Shown here: positions 49,701 through 58,291 of the stretch, piece by piece
How the letters are laid out: every line of letters begins with the position of its first letter
Position numbering within the stretch: position 1 is the stretch's first letter
DNA from: Microbacterium sp. H1-D42
GTDB taxonomy: Bacteria > Actinomycetota > Actinomycetes > Actinomycetales > Microbacteriaceae
Assembly (NCBI RefSeq): GCF_022637555.1
Contig: NZ_CP093342.1
Location: 3,162,001 to 3,226,000 of the forward strand
Length of the DNA: 64,000 bases
Reading direction: 5' to 3'
Program-made: the position numbers and the translations under genes
The notes under the pieces: generated by a model
Told to the model about the DNA's origin: nothing
Database searches by the model: none
What the model saw: only the letters and a program-made list of their open reading frames with translations

Positions 49701-51626
49701 CGACGAGATCGGCACCATCGAGAAGATGTTGGTGTTGTCGAGGTTGCTGCTGAGGTTGTCCATGCCGCGACTGACCGTGACCGATGAGTCGTAGTTCATG
49801 ACATAGCCATGGCCGTACTGGTTGATCATCTCCTTCGTCGCCTCGGCCCAGTCGTCACGCTCATTGCCCTTGGCGTACTGCGTCCAGACGTCCAGGGCGG
49901 TCGTGTAGGGGTCGTTCCACTCCTCATGCGCGGTCTTGCGTCCCTGCTTGAGGATGCCGTTGACCCAGCCGCCCTCGTTGTAGGGCTCGGCGTTCCAGAA
50001 CGGACGCTCGTGCAGCGTGATGTCCTGGTCGCCGGTCTGCGCATTCGGATTGGCATCGATGAGCACGCGGTCGTTGTAGTTGCGCGCCGAGCTCCATGCG
50101 ATGTCGGTGTTGGAGTAGGACTCCGGACCGCCGTCGGCGAACAGGTACCAAGGGTCGTAGCGCTCCACGAGGTCCTGGATGTCGGTCTCGAGAATGTCCC
50201 GACCCTCGTACTGTGACGACAGGTAAACGCCGAACTTCAGACCTTGACGCTCTGCGGCCTCCTTGGCCTGCTGCACGCGGTCGCGCACCTGCCAGCTGCC
50301 GCCATCGCCCTGTTCGAGCGCGCCGTACTTGAAGTTCTTGTTGCCATCGGTCGGCGAGAGGTTCGCATTGGACGAGGGCCAGTAGTAGACGGTGTTCTGG
50401 ATGGTCTCGGTGGAGAGCATGGTCATGCCCATCTGCTTGGCCCGCAGCGCCCACTCGTCGTAGTTGTAGTTCGGGTCGTACAGGTTCGGCATGGTGCCGG
50501 TCGTGTGCGACAGCGCAGACATCTTGCCGTCGATGAACCAGTCGACAGGGTTCTTCTTGACGGTGATCGCGTACTTCTGTGTGGCCGTCGCGCCGTCAGC
50601 ATCCACCACCTTGACGGTGAAGCTGTAGTCCTTGGCGTCCTTGCCGTGCGCACCGTCGGCGACGGTGCCCTCGATCCGACCGTCGGACGCCAGTGTGAGC
50701 CCAGGCGGGAGGTCGCCTGCGCTCACGCTCCAGGTGTACCCAGGTGCGCCGCCGGCGGCCTGGAACCTGAACGCTGCCGCTTCGGGAGCGATGCCGGAGG
50801 TGTTCGGCTTGCCGTCGAGAGTCGCCTTCATCGCGACGTAGGGGTTCTCGTCGTAGGCGATGGGGAGGACGTTGCCCGGGTACTCGTTGGCGGGGACGGC
50901 GGCGTTGCGCTTCTCGAACGCCTTCTTGTCGATGTCGAGTCCGCCGGTGACGATCGCCAGCTCGTCGCTGTCCGTCACCGAGTAGGTCAGGTCGGGCACC
51001 TCGTTGCCGCTGTTGTCCGAGATCCGCGAGTAGAAGCCGAGGTAGTTCTTGTTCGCGCTCGGATTCTTGTGCTGGATCTCGAGCACCAGCTTGTTCCAGC
51101 CGGCCTTGAGATCGACGGCGTAGCGCGTGCCGGTCTTGCTCACGCGACTGGGCACCGAGGTCTGGGCGCCGACCTGCGCATCATTCGCGAAGAGGCGGTA
51201 GATTCCGGAGCCACCCACCTGCCACTGCACGGACTGGGCCCTCGGGCTGTAGACGTATGTGGCTGCCAGCACCCACTTGTCGGCTGTGGGCTGGCCCTGC
51301 TTGACGTCGAAGTAGCCCATCAGGTCGTTGTAATCGTCGTAATTGCGGTTGAAGATCCGGTCGTCGAAGTACTGCCACTCCGAATCATCGGCTCCTGGCC
51401 CGTCGAATTCGGCGCCCAGCACCGGTGTGACCCCATCCGGAGCGTCAGCCGCCACTGGATTCGCGAACGGGCCGGAGACCAGCCACTGGTTCAAGTAGGG
51501 CGCGGTGCCGCCCGTCTGCATGGCGGAGGCCTGCTGCGTGGGCAACACGCAGCCGACGGCCACGACTGCTCCGACCGCGAGGATCCCGGCAGCGCGCTGC
51601 CTGATCATCCGTGAGTGTTTCGTCAT
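46797..51626 (-). CDS. Secreted multimodular GH29-like glycosidase (1609 residues)
   Basis: A giant exported paralogue of the 23615-28714 protein. The signal peptide ends near PTQQASA (about 35). Then the SWLVSGPF-type jelly-roll region (NQWLVSGPFANP), an Ig-like domain, and a GH29-like barrel with YDPWYLFADGGPES near residue 495 aligning with YDPSYLYFDG of the paralogue. The C-terminal alpha-L-fucosidase sandwich, Big-type Ig repeats and F5/8C modules follow. It lacks the extra N-terminal F5/8C module of the paralogue. Start ATG 51626 has GAGAAGG upstream; the two earlier in-frame ATGs lack sites. Two operator-like sites lie upstream. Confidence 0.8.
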   Translation of the reverse strand: MTKHSRMIRQRAAGILAVGAVVAVGCVLPTQQASAMQTGGTAPYLNQWLVSGPFANPVAADAPDGVTPVLGAEFDGPGADDSEWQYFDDRIFNRNYDDYNDLMGYFDVKQGQPTADKWVLAATYVYSPRAQSVQWQVGGSGIYRLFANDAQVGAQTSVPSRVSKTGTRYAVDLKAGWNKLVLEIQHKNPSANKNYLGFYSRISDNSGNEVPDLTYSVTDSDELAIVTGGLDIDKKAFEKRNAAVPANEYPGNVLPIAYDENPYVAMKATLDGKPNTSGIAPEAAAFRFQAAGGAPGYTWSVSAGDLPPGLTLASDGRIEGTVADGAHGKDAKDYSFTVKVVDADGATATQKYAITVKKNPVDWFIDGKMSALSHTTGTMPNLYDPNYNYDEWALRAKQMGMTMLSTETIQNTVYYWPSSNANLSPTDGNKNFKYGALEQGDGGSWQVRDRVQQAKEAAERQGLKFGVYLSSQYEGRDILETDIQDLVERYDPWYLFADGGPESYSNTDIAWSSARNYNDRVLIDANPNAQTGDQDITLHERPFWNAEPYNEGGWVNGILKQGRKTAHEEWNDPYTTALDVWTQYAKGNERDDWAEATKEMINQYGHGYVMNYDSSVTVSRGMDNLSSNLDNTNIFSMVPISSQQLSDMRKSIVGWMDNSDGPDLRESLYGTTPYTLDYDLKPGWFEDPQKAIAFGQGPEWGYAMSRDQFVYLHMVKNQIHGTAKAGFAGQDSMDEIGPFTHDVEQVEWLNEGKSLRFTTKKVDGKYYVDIDTSKVKTDPIDTVIKVTTKSKERNYALTGVKTFSTQKKANILDLRAESYLNDYTNVLAPAKVQFRSDNPSIASVNAKGEVRGKKDGTATITVTSTYKDGVNKAQVKTDTYPVVVSDGVIAPDLPLVGVEMSTGGAQFWKELQARQQVPVDFNGYTEKGGQIDIPRAEDVTYHYATVDGRRDNPTGKIVIDEVSADKVPFTVADGVLTVDGSVEKSTMYAYWADITVNGKKHTSTRNFVSVIPDSNAAAGITPEVSADAANAKRLSDGVINDKTGGNASKWVVPAGESGSLTYDLKSLQDLTRVNVFFNHRMPNADNVTYFNAPQKVKIEYSKDGQTWTTGTETTELSGGGLPTSRNTKAVPKNDTTLYGWEQDGLYYNYPVDPAHKSVQARYVRVSFPEGGQNGNPIDVLEVQVHSLRDLTALASITLDAKVADNGKTAAIQVKGASFLDEAIELGKKNLAYTSAATQVATVDANGVITAVAPGRAKITVNATRAGYHASEYLYVDVDKDGRISLATFLTSVDLKLSVDTIRAGAPIVSTVDGVLNTGDKANLAGADVEYRFSDDRLQVVPGSSVIVLKEPITDSFEATVQVVATLDGVEVQSAPAKITATGDNLAGLAQVTVSSVRDRNGNPNGNDQDSRYLGPKATDDDKSTSWASKQADATPSITLTFPSSIQVDRVNLIDRGHPVNEIGEGLLEWDGGSKMVTGIKWDGQPDNIIAFDEPITTSWLKFTIDPNKTIDNVSMGGETGLAEFQVYGPQVDRGVVGFSAVSASTVVGQLPTLPAQVGAVYSDGTVEPATVDWEPVSADSVSQPGWFRVEGTVAGALVKAVAIVTVGAP

Positions 51627-51665
51627 GTTCCTTCTCTTCTTCGAGGCGTGCATGCGTTGGATCTG

Positions 51666-51701
51666 GCTTAATCGTTTATGCATTTAGAGAATCGATTAAG
51701 C
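51666..51701 (-). promoter_or_regulatory. Tandem LacI-type operators, sites 4 and 5
   Basis: GCTTAATCGTTTATGC (51666-51681) and, in opposite orientation, GCTTAATCGATTCTCT read from 51701 to 51686. The CG centres are 20 bp apart, about two helical turns. They span the likely -10 and -35 of the giant GH29-like gene. Confidence 0.7.
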
Positions 51702-51741
51702 ACGGTTCCAAGAGACAGAGTGGCAACGATCGGCGTCGCCG

Positions 51742-53590
51742 TCAAGAGTCGGAGCGCTCTGTTTCACCGCGCTGCCGCGCACCGCGTTCTCGCCACACCG
51801 CGACCTGCCCCACCACCGCCGGCTCGAACGGCCCGGGACTGACGTGCTCCCCGCGCGCGGCGCCGAGATAGTCGAGGTCCATCAGCGAACCACCGGCGTA
51901 CCCCTGCCGCGGCACCACAGCATCCGCCATCGCCTCGACATCCACCCGCGGAACGGACGTCACCCACTCAGCCCGAGATTCCAGCGCAAGCTGCCACGAG
52001 CCCCGATGAACCTCCAGCGCTACCGCCAGATCGCCCTCGTGCTCGTGCCGGCCGCCCGTGGTGATCACGACGTTGCCCGAGAACGTGCACGGCAGCTCCG
52101 CCGCGGCCTTGTCGTACTGCGACAGGTCGACGCGCTGGCCGAGGATGTTGTTCGCCCAGTGCGCGTCGCCCACCGAGCACAGCCTGCGCATCTCGACGAG
52201 GTCGGTGGCGTGGGGCACCAGGTACGGCGTCTCCCGGTCGTCATGGCGCACATCCAGCTCGCCGAGCAGGAGGTTGTGCGCAACGAGCATGCCGCGCGAG
52301 TTCGACAGCCATCCGCGGCGCGAGAGCAGCAGGTTGTTCGCGACCACGATCGGGCCGTGGCTGACCTCGGTGAAGAGGTCCCGGTAGTTGTCGTGCAGCA
52401 GGTTGTCCGAGATCTCGGCGCCCTGGGCCATCCAGTCCAGCCAGATGGCGGCAGGCTCCCCGCACCGGTGCAGGTGATTGCCGCGGATGACGGTGTCGAT
52501 CGCCCCGTGCAGCTTGATGCCCGCCATCTCGGCACCCGACCAGATGCCCTGAGCATTGCAGTCGTGGATCTCGTTGCCCTCGATCGTGCTGAACGCGCAG
52601 CCGAGCGAGCCGACGATGCCGACCTGGCCGCAGTGGTGGATGCTGTTGCCGCGCACCAAATGCGAGCCGATGGTCTCGCGCGACCAGCCGTCCCGCTCCA
52701 GGGCGTCGGAGATCGTGTCGTAGTAGCCCTCGGTGGTGCCCCGCTCGCCGTCGAACTCGTCTCGGTTCTTCGCCAGCGCGATGCCCGCGCAGCGCGAATA
52801 GCTGATCTCGTTGTCTTCGATCACCCACCCGCGGCTCCAGTACGCGGTGACGATGCCTTCCTGTCCGGCAGTGGGCGCCACCCAGTTCGTCGCCGCGTTG
52901 CGGATGTCGAATCCGCGCAGCGTGATGAAGTCCACATGCTCGGCCGTCGGAGTGAACACGGTCGACCGCACCGACACCTCGACATCGGCGACGTTCGGGT
53001 CTACCCCCGCTGGGAACCGGGCCGTGACCGTCGTGGCGCCCGCGGGGTCGTATTCTGCGGGGTCGAAGGCTGCATGCCCCCCCGACGCCGTAGACGACCG
53101 GCACGGGTCGCTCCACCAGTCCGTCGACGACCGCGGTCCACCCCAGGCCGCTGCCGATAGCCAGTGCATCCGCCGTCGCCACCTCAGGCAGCCACGCCCC
53201 GTCGAGGAAGACGTTGCCGCGCCGGTGCCGCCGACCATGGTCGTTGAACCAGTCGCCGTGCACGTACTCCGCGTACGGGTTGAAGCCGTTGAAGTGCGCG
53301 TGCGGAATGGCCAGCTGCCACAGATCACCGGCCACTGGCATCCACGAGTCGAATCGGTCGGACCCCGTCAGCACCGCCTTCGCCCCGGGTGCGGCGGCGT
53401 AGGTGATCGGGGCGTCGGACGTTCCGCCTCGAGGCGGGTCGATGCGCTCGCGATACACACCCTCGGCCACCAGCACGGTGTCGCCGGCGTTGGCACGCGC
53501 GGCCGCAGCCGACACCGTGCGCAGCGGGCGCCCCTCAGAGCCGTCCGCCGAATCGTCGCCGTCCACCGAGACGTGCAGAACGTGCGCCAT
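51742..53590 (-). pseudogene. Right-handed beta-helix protein, frameshifted by a 7-G run
   Basis: Paralogue of the 16026-17852 protein. The N-terminal part (LHVSVDGDDSADGSEGRPLR) reads from ATG 53590, which has AGGAGG upstream, to a run of seven C on the plus strand (53077-53083). The remainder (FDPAEYDPAGATTVTARFP to the stop at 51742) is in another frame. Removing one base restores about 615 residues aligning end to end with the paralogue, whose equivalent codons read GIEGHGAFEP. Sequence is otherwise well conserved, so this is a recent mutation, a phase-variable tract or a sequencing error. Last gene of the operon from 61753. Function as for the paralogue: lyase or glycosidase, cytoplasmic. 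Confidence 0.85.
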
Positions 53591-53599
53591 CAGGCCCTC

Positions 53600-54703
53600 C
53601 TAGCCTTGCAGGGCAGCCAGCCCCTCCGTCAGCGGCACGAGTGCGGGCCGCTCCGCCGTCGAGGCGATCTCGACCCGGCATCCGCTCTCGGCTGACTGCA
53701 GCAGCGCGGTCATGACCTCGAGCACGTGCAGGGCGAGCTGTCCATCGGCGCGCGCGGTGCGCCCACCCGAAGCGCGCAGCATGTCGACGAGACCCGCCCC
53801 GCGCGCGGCACCGACGACACCGGCGAGAGGCTCGGAGTCGGTCCACTCCCCCTCGCCGACCTGCCGCACGGCGCACGTGCCGTCGAAGCCGTTCGGGTCC
53901 GGCACGCGCAGGCTCCCGGCCTCGCCGTGCACCTCGATCGGCGCTGCCGTGGTGGCCGCGGAGTCGAAGCTCATGATCAGCGTCGAAAGCGCACCGGATG
54001 CGTGCGTGAGCACACCCGTGACATGCGAGTCGATCAGTACCGGCACGCTCTCGCCGACGCGCGGCCCCGAGCCGATCACGCGCTCGGCGCGCAGGCGGCT
54101 GCCGGCGCCGATCACCGCGGTGACCGGACCCAGCAGGTGCACGAGCGAGGTGACGTAGTAGGGCCCCATGTCGAGCAGGGGACCGCCGCCGGGTGCGTAG
54201 TAGAAATCGGGGTTCGGATGCCAGCGCTCGTGTCCAGCGGTGGCCATCACCGCTGTCGCCGCGAGCGGGCGACCGATCCGGCCCTCGTCCACCAGCGCTC
54301 GCGCGGTCTGGATGCCGGTGCCGAGCACCGTGTCGGGCGCGCAGCCGACGCGCACACCGGCGGCATCCGCGGCCGCCATCACGCGCACGCCGTCGTCGAG
54401 TCGTGCGGTGAGCGGTTTCTCGCCGAAGACGTCCTTGCCGTGTCGGATCGCCGCCTCGGCGATCTCGGCGTGTGCGGCGGGGATGGTGAGGTTGAGCACC
54501 ACGTCGACATCGGATGCTGCCAGCAGCTCTTCCACAGAGAGAGCCCGCGCGTGCGGGAGCGTCACAGCCACGGCCTCAGCACGCGCCGGGTCGAGGTCGG
54601 CGACGGCCGTGATGATCACATCGTCGACGTCGGTCAGCGTCTCCAGATAGACCCCGGAGATGACTCCGAGTCCGATGATCCCTACGCGGTGCGTGCGGCC
54701 CAC
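53600..54703 (-). CDS. Gfo/Idh/MocA-family oxidoreductase
   Basis: A 367-residue enzyme: Rossmann motif VGIIGLGVISGVY at the N-terminus, then GEKPLTARLDDGV (about 93-105). GGGPLLDMGPYYV (about 173-185) is typical of the subgroup acting on glycosides and inositols. I start at GTG 54703 (VGRTHRV) with GAGAGG five bases upstream; open frame to 54841 lies inside the ThuA gene. The 22-base overlap with the ThuA-domain gene implies tight coupling. Confidence 0.9.
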   Translation of the reverse strand: MGRTHRVGIIGLGVISGVYLETLTDVDDVIITAVADLDPARAEAVAVTLPHARALSVEELLAASDVDVVLNLTIPAAHAEIAEAAIRHGKDVFGEKPLTARLDDGVRVMAAADAAGVRVGCAPDTVLGTGIQTARALVDEGRIGRPLAATAVMATAGHERWHPNPDFYYAPGGGPLLDMGPYYVTSLVHLLGPVTAVIGAGSRLRAERVIGSGPRVGESVPVLIDSHVTGVLTHASGALSTLIMSFDSAATTAAPIEVHGEAGSLRVPDPNGFDGTCAVRQVGEGEWTDSEPLAGVVGAARGAGLVDMLRASGGRTARADGQLALHVLEVMTALLQSAESGCRVEIASTAERPALVPLTEGLAALQG

Positions 54704-55380
54704 AGCATCCCTCTCTCCACGATCGCGCGGACGTTCGGATCCGCGAGCACAGCGACGTCGTGCCCTGGGGTCGCGACGAAGACCCGCCCTGCTCCCCACT
54801 GACGCGTCCAGACGGCGGGCACGGTCAGCTCGCGCGACCACGGGCGACCGGGTTCGACCGGGAACGACGTGGTCGCGAGCACGTCGTTCAGTCCGTCGGC
54901 GAGCACCCAGTACTGCTCAGTGCGCAGGTCGAAGTCCGCGATGTCGGCGGTGATCGGATGCTGCCGCCCGAGTTCGGTCATCGCGATCGTGTGATCGCGG
55001 AAGCTCTCGGCGCCCGGTTCGCGGGGCTCGCCCTCTGCCACCGGCGGGTGGGCGGCGAACTGACCGCCCACGAGCTGCAGGTAGTCGGTGCTGGCCCGGA
55101 ACGAGTCGGCGATGCCGCCGTGCCAGCCGGCGAGCCCGGTGCCCGCTTCGACAGCCGCGCGCAGACCGCGTGCGGCTTCGGCCGAGATCTGCGACATCGT
55201 GATGCACTGCACGACGAGATCGATCGTGCTCATGCGATCCGCATCCGCATACACCTCGGGATCGTCTTCGACGCTCACCTCGAAACCATGCTCGCGCAGG
55301 AACGGGATGAACAGGTCGGTGGTCTCGACGGGGTGATGGCCTGCCCAGCCCCCGCGGACCACGAGCGCATTTCTAGACAT
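54682..55380 (-). CDS. ThuA-domain protein
   Basis: A 232-residue class-I glutamine amidotransferase-like ThuA domain: LVVRGGWAGHHPVETT, GLAGWHGGIADSF and VFVATPGHD are characteristic. ThuA proteins act with Gfo/Idh/MocA dehydrogenases in trehalose and related disaccharide use, where 3-keto intermediates are proposed. ATG 55380 overlaps the previous gene by eight bases. Cytoplasmic, no signal. Confidence 0.9.
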   Translation of the reverse strand: MSRNALVVRGGWAGHHPVETTDLFIPFLREHGFEVSVEDDPEVYADADRMSTIDLVVQCITMSQISAEAARGLRAAVEAGTGLAGWHGGIADSFRASTDYLQLVGGQFAAHPPVAEGEPREPGAESFRDHTIAMTELGRQHPITADIADFDLRTEQYWVLADGLNDVLATTSFPVEPGRPWSRELTVPAVWTRQWGAGRVFVATPGHDVAVLADPNVRAIVERGMLWAARTA

Positions 55381-57319
55381 CGATCTGCCGGCCCTTGATC
55401 AGCGGCGCCCAGTCCTCGCGTCGCGACCACGGCGTCTGATAGCTCGGCTCGTTGACGTACCGGCGCATGCCGAGGCGCAGCACGGCACCCGCGCCGGGTG
55501 CGAGGCGCACGCCGACCCAGGTCGAGTCGAGCGTGCGCGCGTCGGATGCTGTGCCTTCAGCATCCGACAGCACTGAAGTGAACTGGTGCTCGCCGAACCC
55601 GCCGGCCTGCACGACGACGTCATGCTCGAAGCTGCCGACGTTCACGAGCTCGATGGTGACCTCATCCGGCGAAATGGCGCGCACGAGCGCGGCGACGTCG
55701 GCTGGCAGTCCGGGGCGCTGCAGTTCCGCATCGAAGTACCGCACGGTGGCGTGCTGGAAGCCGCCGTGCGAGATGTGCATCGGCGCACCCCACATCAGCT
55801 GCACCAGCGACTCGAAGTACACCGGGTTGAACTCCATCCAGGCGTGGATGGCGTAGCCGTCGGCCTGCAGCGAGACGGTGTCGGGGAAGCCCTGGAGGTG
55901 CGTGATCATATCCCACGCACGCGGGTCGCCGTCATCCGAGCGCATGCGGGCCAGCTGCTGCTCGAGCAGCTCGCTGTTGGCATCCAGCGCACGCTCGGGG
56001 AAATCGGCGTTGTGTCCCTGCATGTACTCGTACCAGGCCAGGGTGTTCACGTTGTAGTGCTTGACCGAGAACGGAACCACCGGGAATGACACGTCCGACC
56101 AGTCGGTGGTGCGCGGCACGCGCTCGACCCGCTCGTGGTCGGCGTCGCTCAGCGTGCGCGCCCACATGTGCACGGCGTGGAACGGGGAGGCCGGCCGGTA
56201 GTCGGCCCAGCCGCCGTCGAAGCGCTTGTTGGGCACGACCCAGCCGTCGTCCTGCGCGTGCCCGAGGCCGAAGTTGATGTCGATCTGCTTGCGGGCGGCG
56301 TCAAGGTGCGCGTCGTCGCCGGTGAGCAGATACGCGTTCGTTCCGGCGTTGATCAGCGGCTCGAGGATCGTGAACAGCCCGTGCGGCCAGCGCCAGCCGT
56401 AGTGGCCGCCCCACCACTTGCCGTCCTGGTACTCGCCCACCTCTCCTGAGAGGCCGACGTTGTCGGGCATGACGCCGCCTTCATTGGCATCCGCTCGTGC
56501 CGCCCACCTGGCGAGGTAGTCGACGACCCACTGGCGGTGCTTCTCGGCACCGGAGTACATGAAAGCGTGCGCGAACTGGCCGGTGGCGTTGAGGTTGAGC
56601 GGCACATCGCCACGGGTGGTGCGCTGGTTCATCAGCTCGATGACCTCGGCGAACACGGCGTCGTCGAGCCAGTCGGCCCTGCCTCTGCCTTCGTCGAATG
56701 CCACGCTCGTCATGTCTTCGAATGGCGGCAGGTAGTCGACCAGCACACCACGATGGGTGCCGAGATCTTCTGCGGTCACGATGTGGCGGGGGCCACGACT
56801 GCCGGACTGCGGGGCAGTGATGATGCCGAGCTCGGCATCATAGTTCGCCGCGGCCTTCGGATCCTCGCCGTTGTACATCTTGGCGAAGTTCTCGGCGCGC
56901 TGGCGGTCTACGAGGGACGCCGGCTTGGCGAGCCCGAAGAAGTAGTGGAAGAGGTTCGCCTCGCCGTGGTGCATCCAGTCGTAGTAGCCGTCGAACTCGC
57001 GCTCGATCTGGCCGTACTGCGTCCACTGCCAGGTGATGGCGTCCCACATCTTGCGGGCCGCCTCGTAGACCTTCTCACTGCCGCCGAGCGAGTAGAACAG
57101 TGCGAGGTACATGAACGCCTCGTACGGGTCGTCCGAGCCGTCCATGCCCGGCCACTCGTCGCGCCAGATCAGCGTGCCGTCTTCGCGGGTGTAGCGCGCG
57201 ATGAATTCCGCGGATGCTGACTCGAGACGCGCCATGAGGTCGCGCTCGAGCTTCGCCCACCGTGGCGGCTCGACGGGAGTGGTCACATCGAGCCACTCGA
57301 ACTCGGGGGTATTGCTCAT
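55373..57319 (-). CDS. Unrecognised 648-residue putative (alpha/alpha)-barrel carbohydrate-active protein
   Basis: I do not recognise the family. The protein is rich in Trp and aromatic helical blocks (TLIWRDEWPGMDGSDDPYEAF, split by short helices; FDGYYDWMHHGEANLFHYFFG; WWGGHYGWRWPHGL), resembling (alpha/alpha)6 glycosidases or lyases, and its C-terminal 110 residues look like a beta-sandwich. No signal peptide. It sits between importer permeases and ThuA/Gfo enzymes in one operon, so it probably processes the imported saccharide. Acidic residues in DEWPGMDGSDD and HGEAN are candidate catalytic sites. Start ATG 57319 is preceded by AGAGAAGA. Confidence 0.8.
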   Translation of the reverse strand: MSNTPEFEWLDVTTPVEPPRWAKLERDLMARLESASAEFIARYTREDGTLIWRDEWPGMDGSDDPYEAFMYLALFYSLGGSEKVYEAARKMWDAITWQWTQYGQIEREFDGYYDWMHHGEANLFHYFFGLAKPASLVDRQRAENFAKMYNGEDPKAAANYDAELGIITAPQSGSRGPRHIVTAEDLGTHRGVLVDYLPPFEDMTSVAFDEGRGRADWLDDAVFAEVIELMNQRTTRGDVPLNLNATGQFAHAFMYSGAEKHRQWVVDYLARWAARADANEGGVMPDNVGLSGEVGEYQDGKWWGGHYGWRWPHGLFTILEPLINAGTNAYLLTGDDAHLDAARKQIDINFGLGHAQDDGWVVPNKRFDGGWADYRPASPFHAVHMWARTLSDADHERVERVPRTTDWSDVSFPVVPFSVKHYNVNTLAWYEYMQGHNADFPERALDANSELLEQQLARMRSDDGDPRAWDMITHLQGFPDTVSLQADGYAIHAWMEFNPVYFESLVQLMWGAPMHISHGGFQHATVRYFDAELQRPGLPADVAALVRAISPDEVTIELVNVGSFEHDVVVQAGGFGEHQFTSVLSDAEGTASDARTLDSTWVGVRLAPGAGAVLRLGMRRYVNEPSYQTPWSRREDWAPLIKGRQIDV

Positions 57320-57361
57320 CAGGGTTCTTCTCTGTCTTTCTTGTTGCTGTGCCGGGCCTCG

Positions 57362-58291
57362 TCAGCCCTTGGTGCCACCGGCGAACATTCCGGCCACCAA
57401 CGACTTCTGGGCGAACAGGAACAGCACGAGAACCGGGATCACCGAGAGCAGGATCGCCAGCGCCAGCTCGGGCGAGTCGATGCCGAGGTCGGCCGTGCCG
57501 CCTGGGTTGAAAGCGGGCGACGATGCCATCAGCTGACTCAGCCCGACCTGGATCGGCTGCTGTTGGCTGGTCGGCGTGACCAGGTAGGGCAGGAAGAAGT
57601 TCTGCCAGTTGCCGACGAAGTTGAAGAACGCCACCAGCGCGATGATCGGCTTCGCCAGCGGCAGCGCGATGCGGAAGAAGATCTGCATCTCGCTGGCGCC
57701 GTCGATGCGCGCCGCTTCGAGCATCGAGCGCTGCAGGCTCGTGGAGAAGTAGATGTAGGTGAGGTAGACGCCGAACGGGAAGAACGCGAACGGCAGGATC
57801 AGCGCCCAGGCGGTGCCGATCATGTGGACGGCGTTCAGACCGAGGAACAGCGGGATCACCAGCGTCGTGGCCGGCATGATCATCACGATCAGCGTGATCG
57901 TCAGCAGCAGCTTGCGCCCCTTGAAGCGGGTGAGCGCCAGGCCGTAGCCGGCGGGGACCGCGGTGACCAGCGTCAGCAGCAGACCGCCGAACGTGTAGAG
58001 GGTCGAGTTGCCGAACCAGCGGAAGATGATGCCGTCCTGGAAGGCGGTGAGGTTGTTCCATGCGTCGCCGATGGCCTGGAACGAGCCGAACGCGAACGGG
58101 AAGGAGTGCTCGATCTCGTACGCGGACTTCGAGGGCGTCAGCAGCAGCCACACCATCGGCAGCACGAAGAAGACGCCGAAGGCGATGAGCACGGCCCAGA
58201 CGATGATCGTGGCGATCCGACGCTTGGGTGCACCCGCGGGCTTGATGTCGGGAAGGTCTCCGACGGTCACGACGTTGCGCGTCTCACTCAT
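57362..58291 (-). CDS. Carbohydrate ABC transporter permease (MalG-type)
   Basis: A 309-residue permease, EAA loop EAARIDGASEMQIFFRIALPL, six membrane segments. Its ATG shares one base with the upstream stop (TGATG). Part of the fifth importer. Confidence 0.95.
   Translation of the reverse strand: MSETRNVVTVGDLPDIKPAGAPKRRIATIIVWAVLIAFGVFFVLPMVWLLLTPSKSAYEIEHSFPFAFGSFQAIGDAWNNLTAFQDGIIFRWFGNSTLYTFGGLLLTLVTAVPAGYGLALTRFKGRKLLLTITLIVMIMPATTLVIPLFLGLNAVHMIGTAWALILPFAFFPFGVYLTYIYFSTSLQRSMLEAARIDGASEMQIFFRIALPLAKPIIALVAFFNFVGNWQNFFLPYLVTPTSQQQPIQVGLSQLMASSPAFNPGGTADLGIDSPELALAILLSVIPVLVLFLFAQKSLVAGMFAGGTKG

Noticed and set aside
51742..53328. Separate 528-residue protein starting at 53328
   Set aside because: The first 80 or so residues are out-of-frame sequence; only the part after the 7-base tract matches the beta-helix family, so it is the downstream piece of one frameshifted gene.
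54682..54703. Possible programmed frameshift between the ThuA and Gfo/Idh/MocA genes
   Set aside because: The second gene has its own GTG with GAGAGG five bases upstream, so ordinary translational coupling explains the 22-base overlap.
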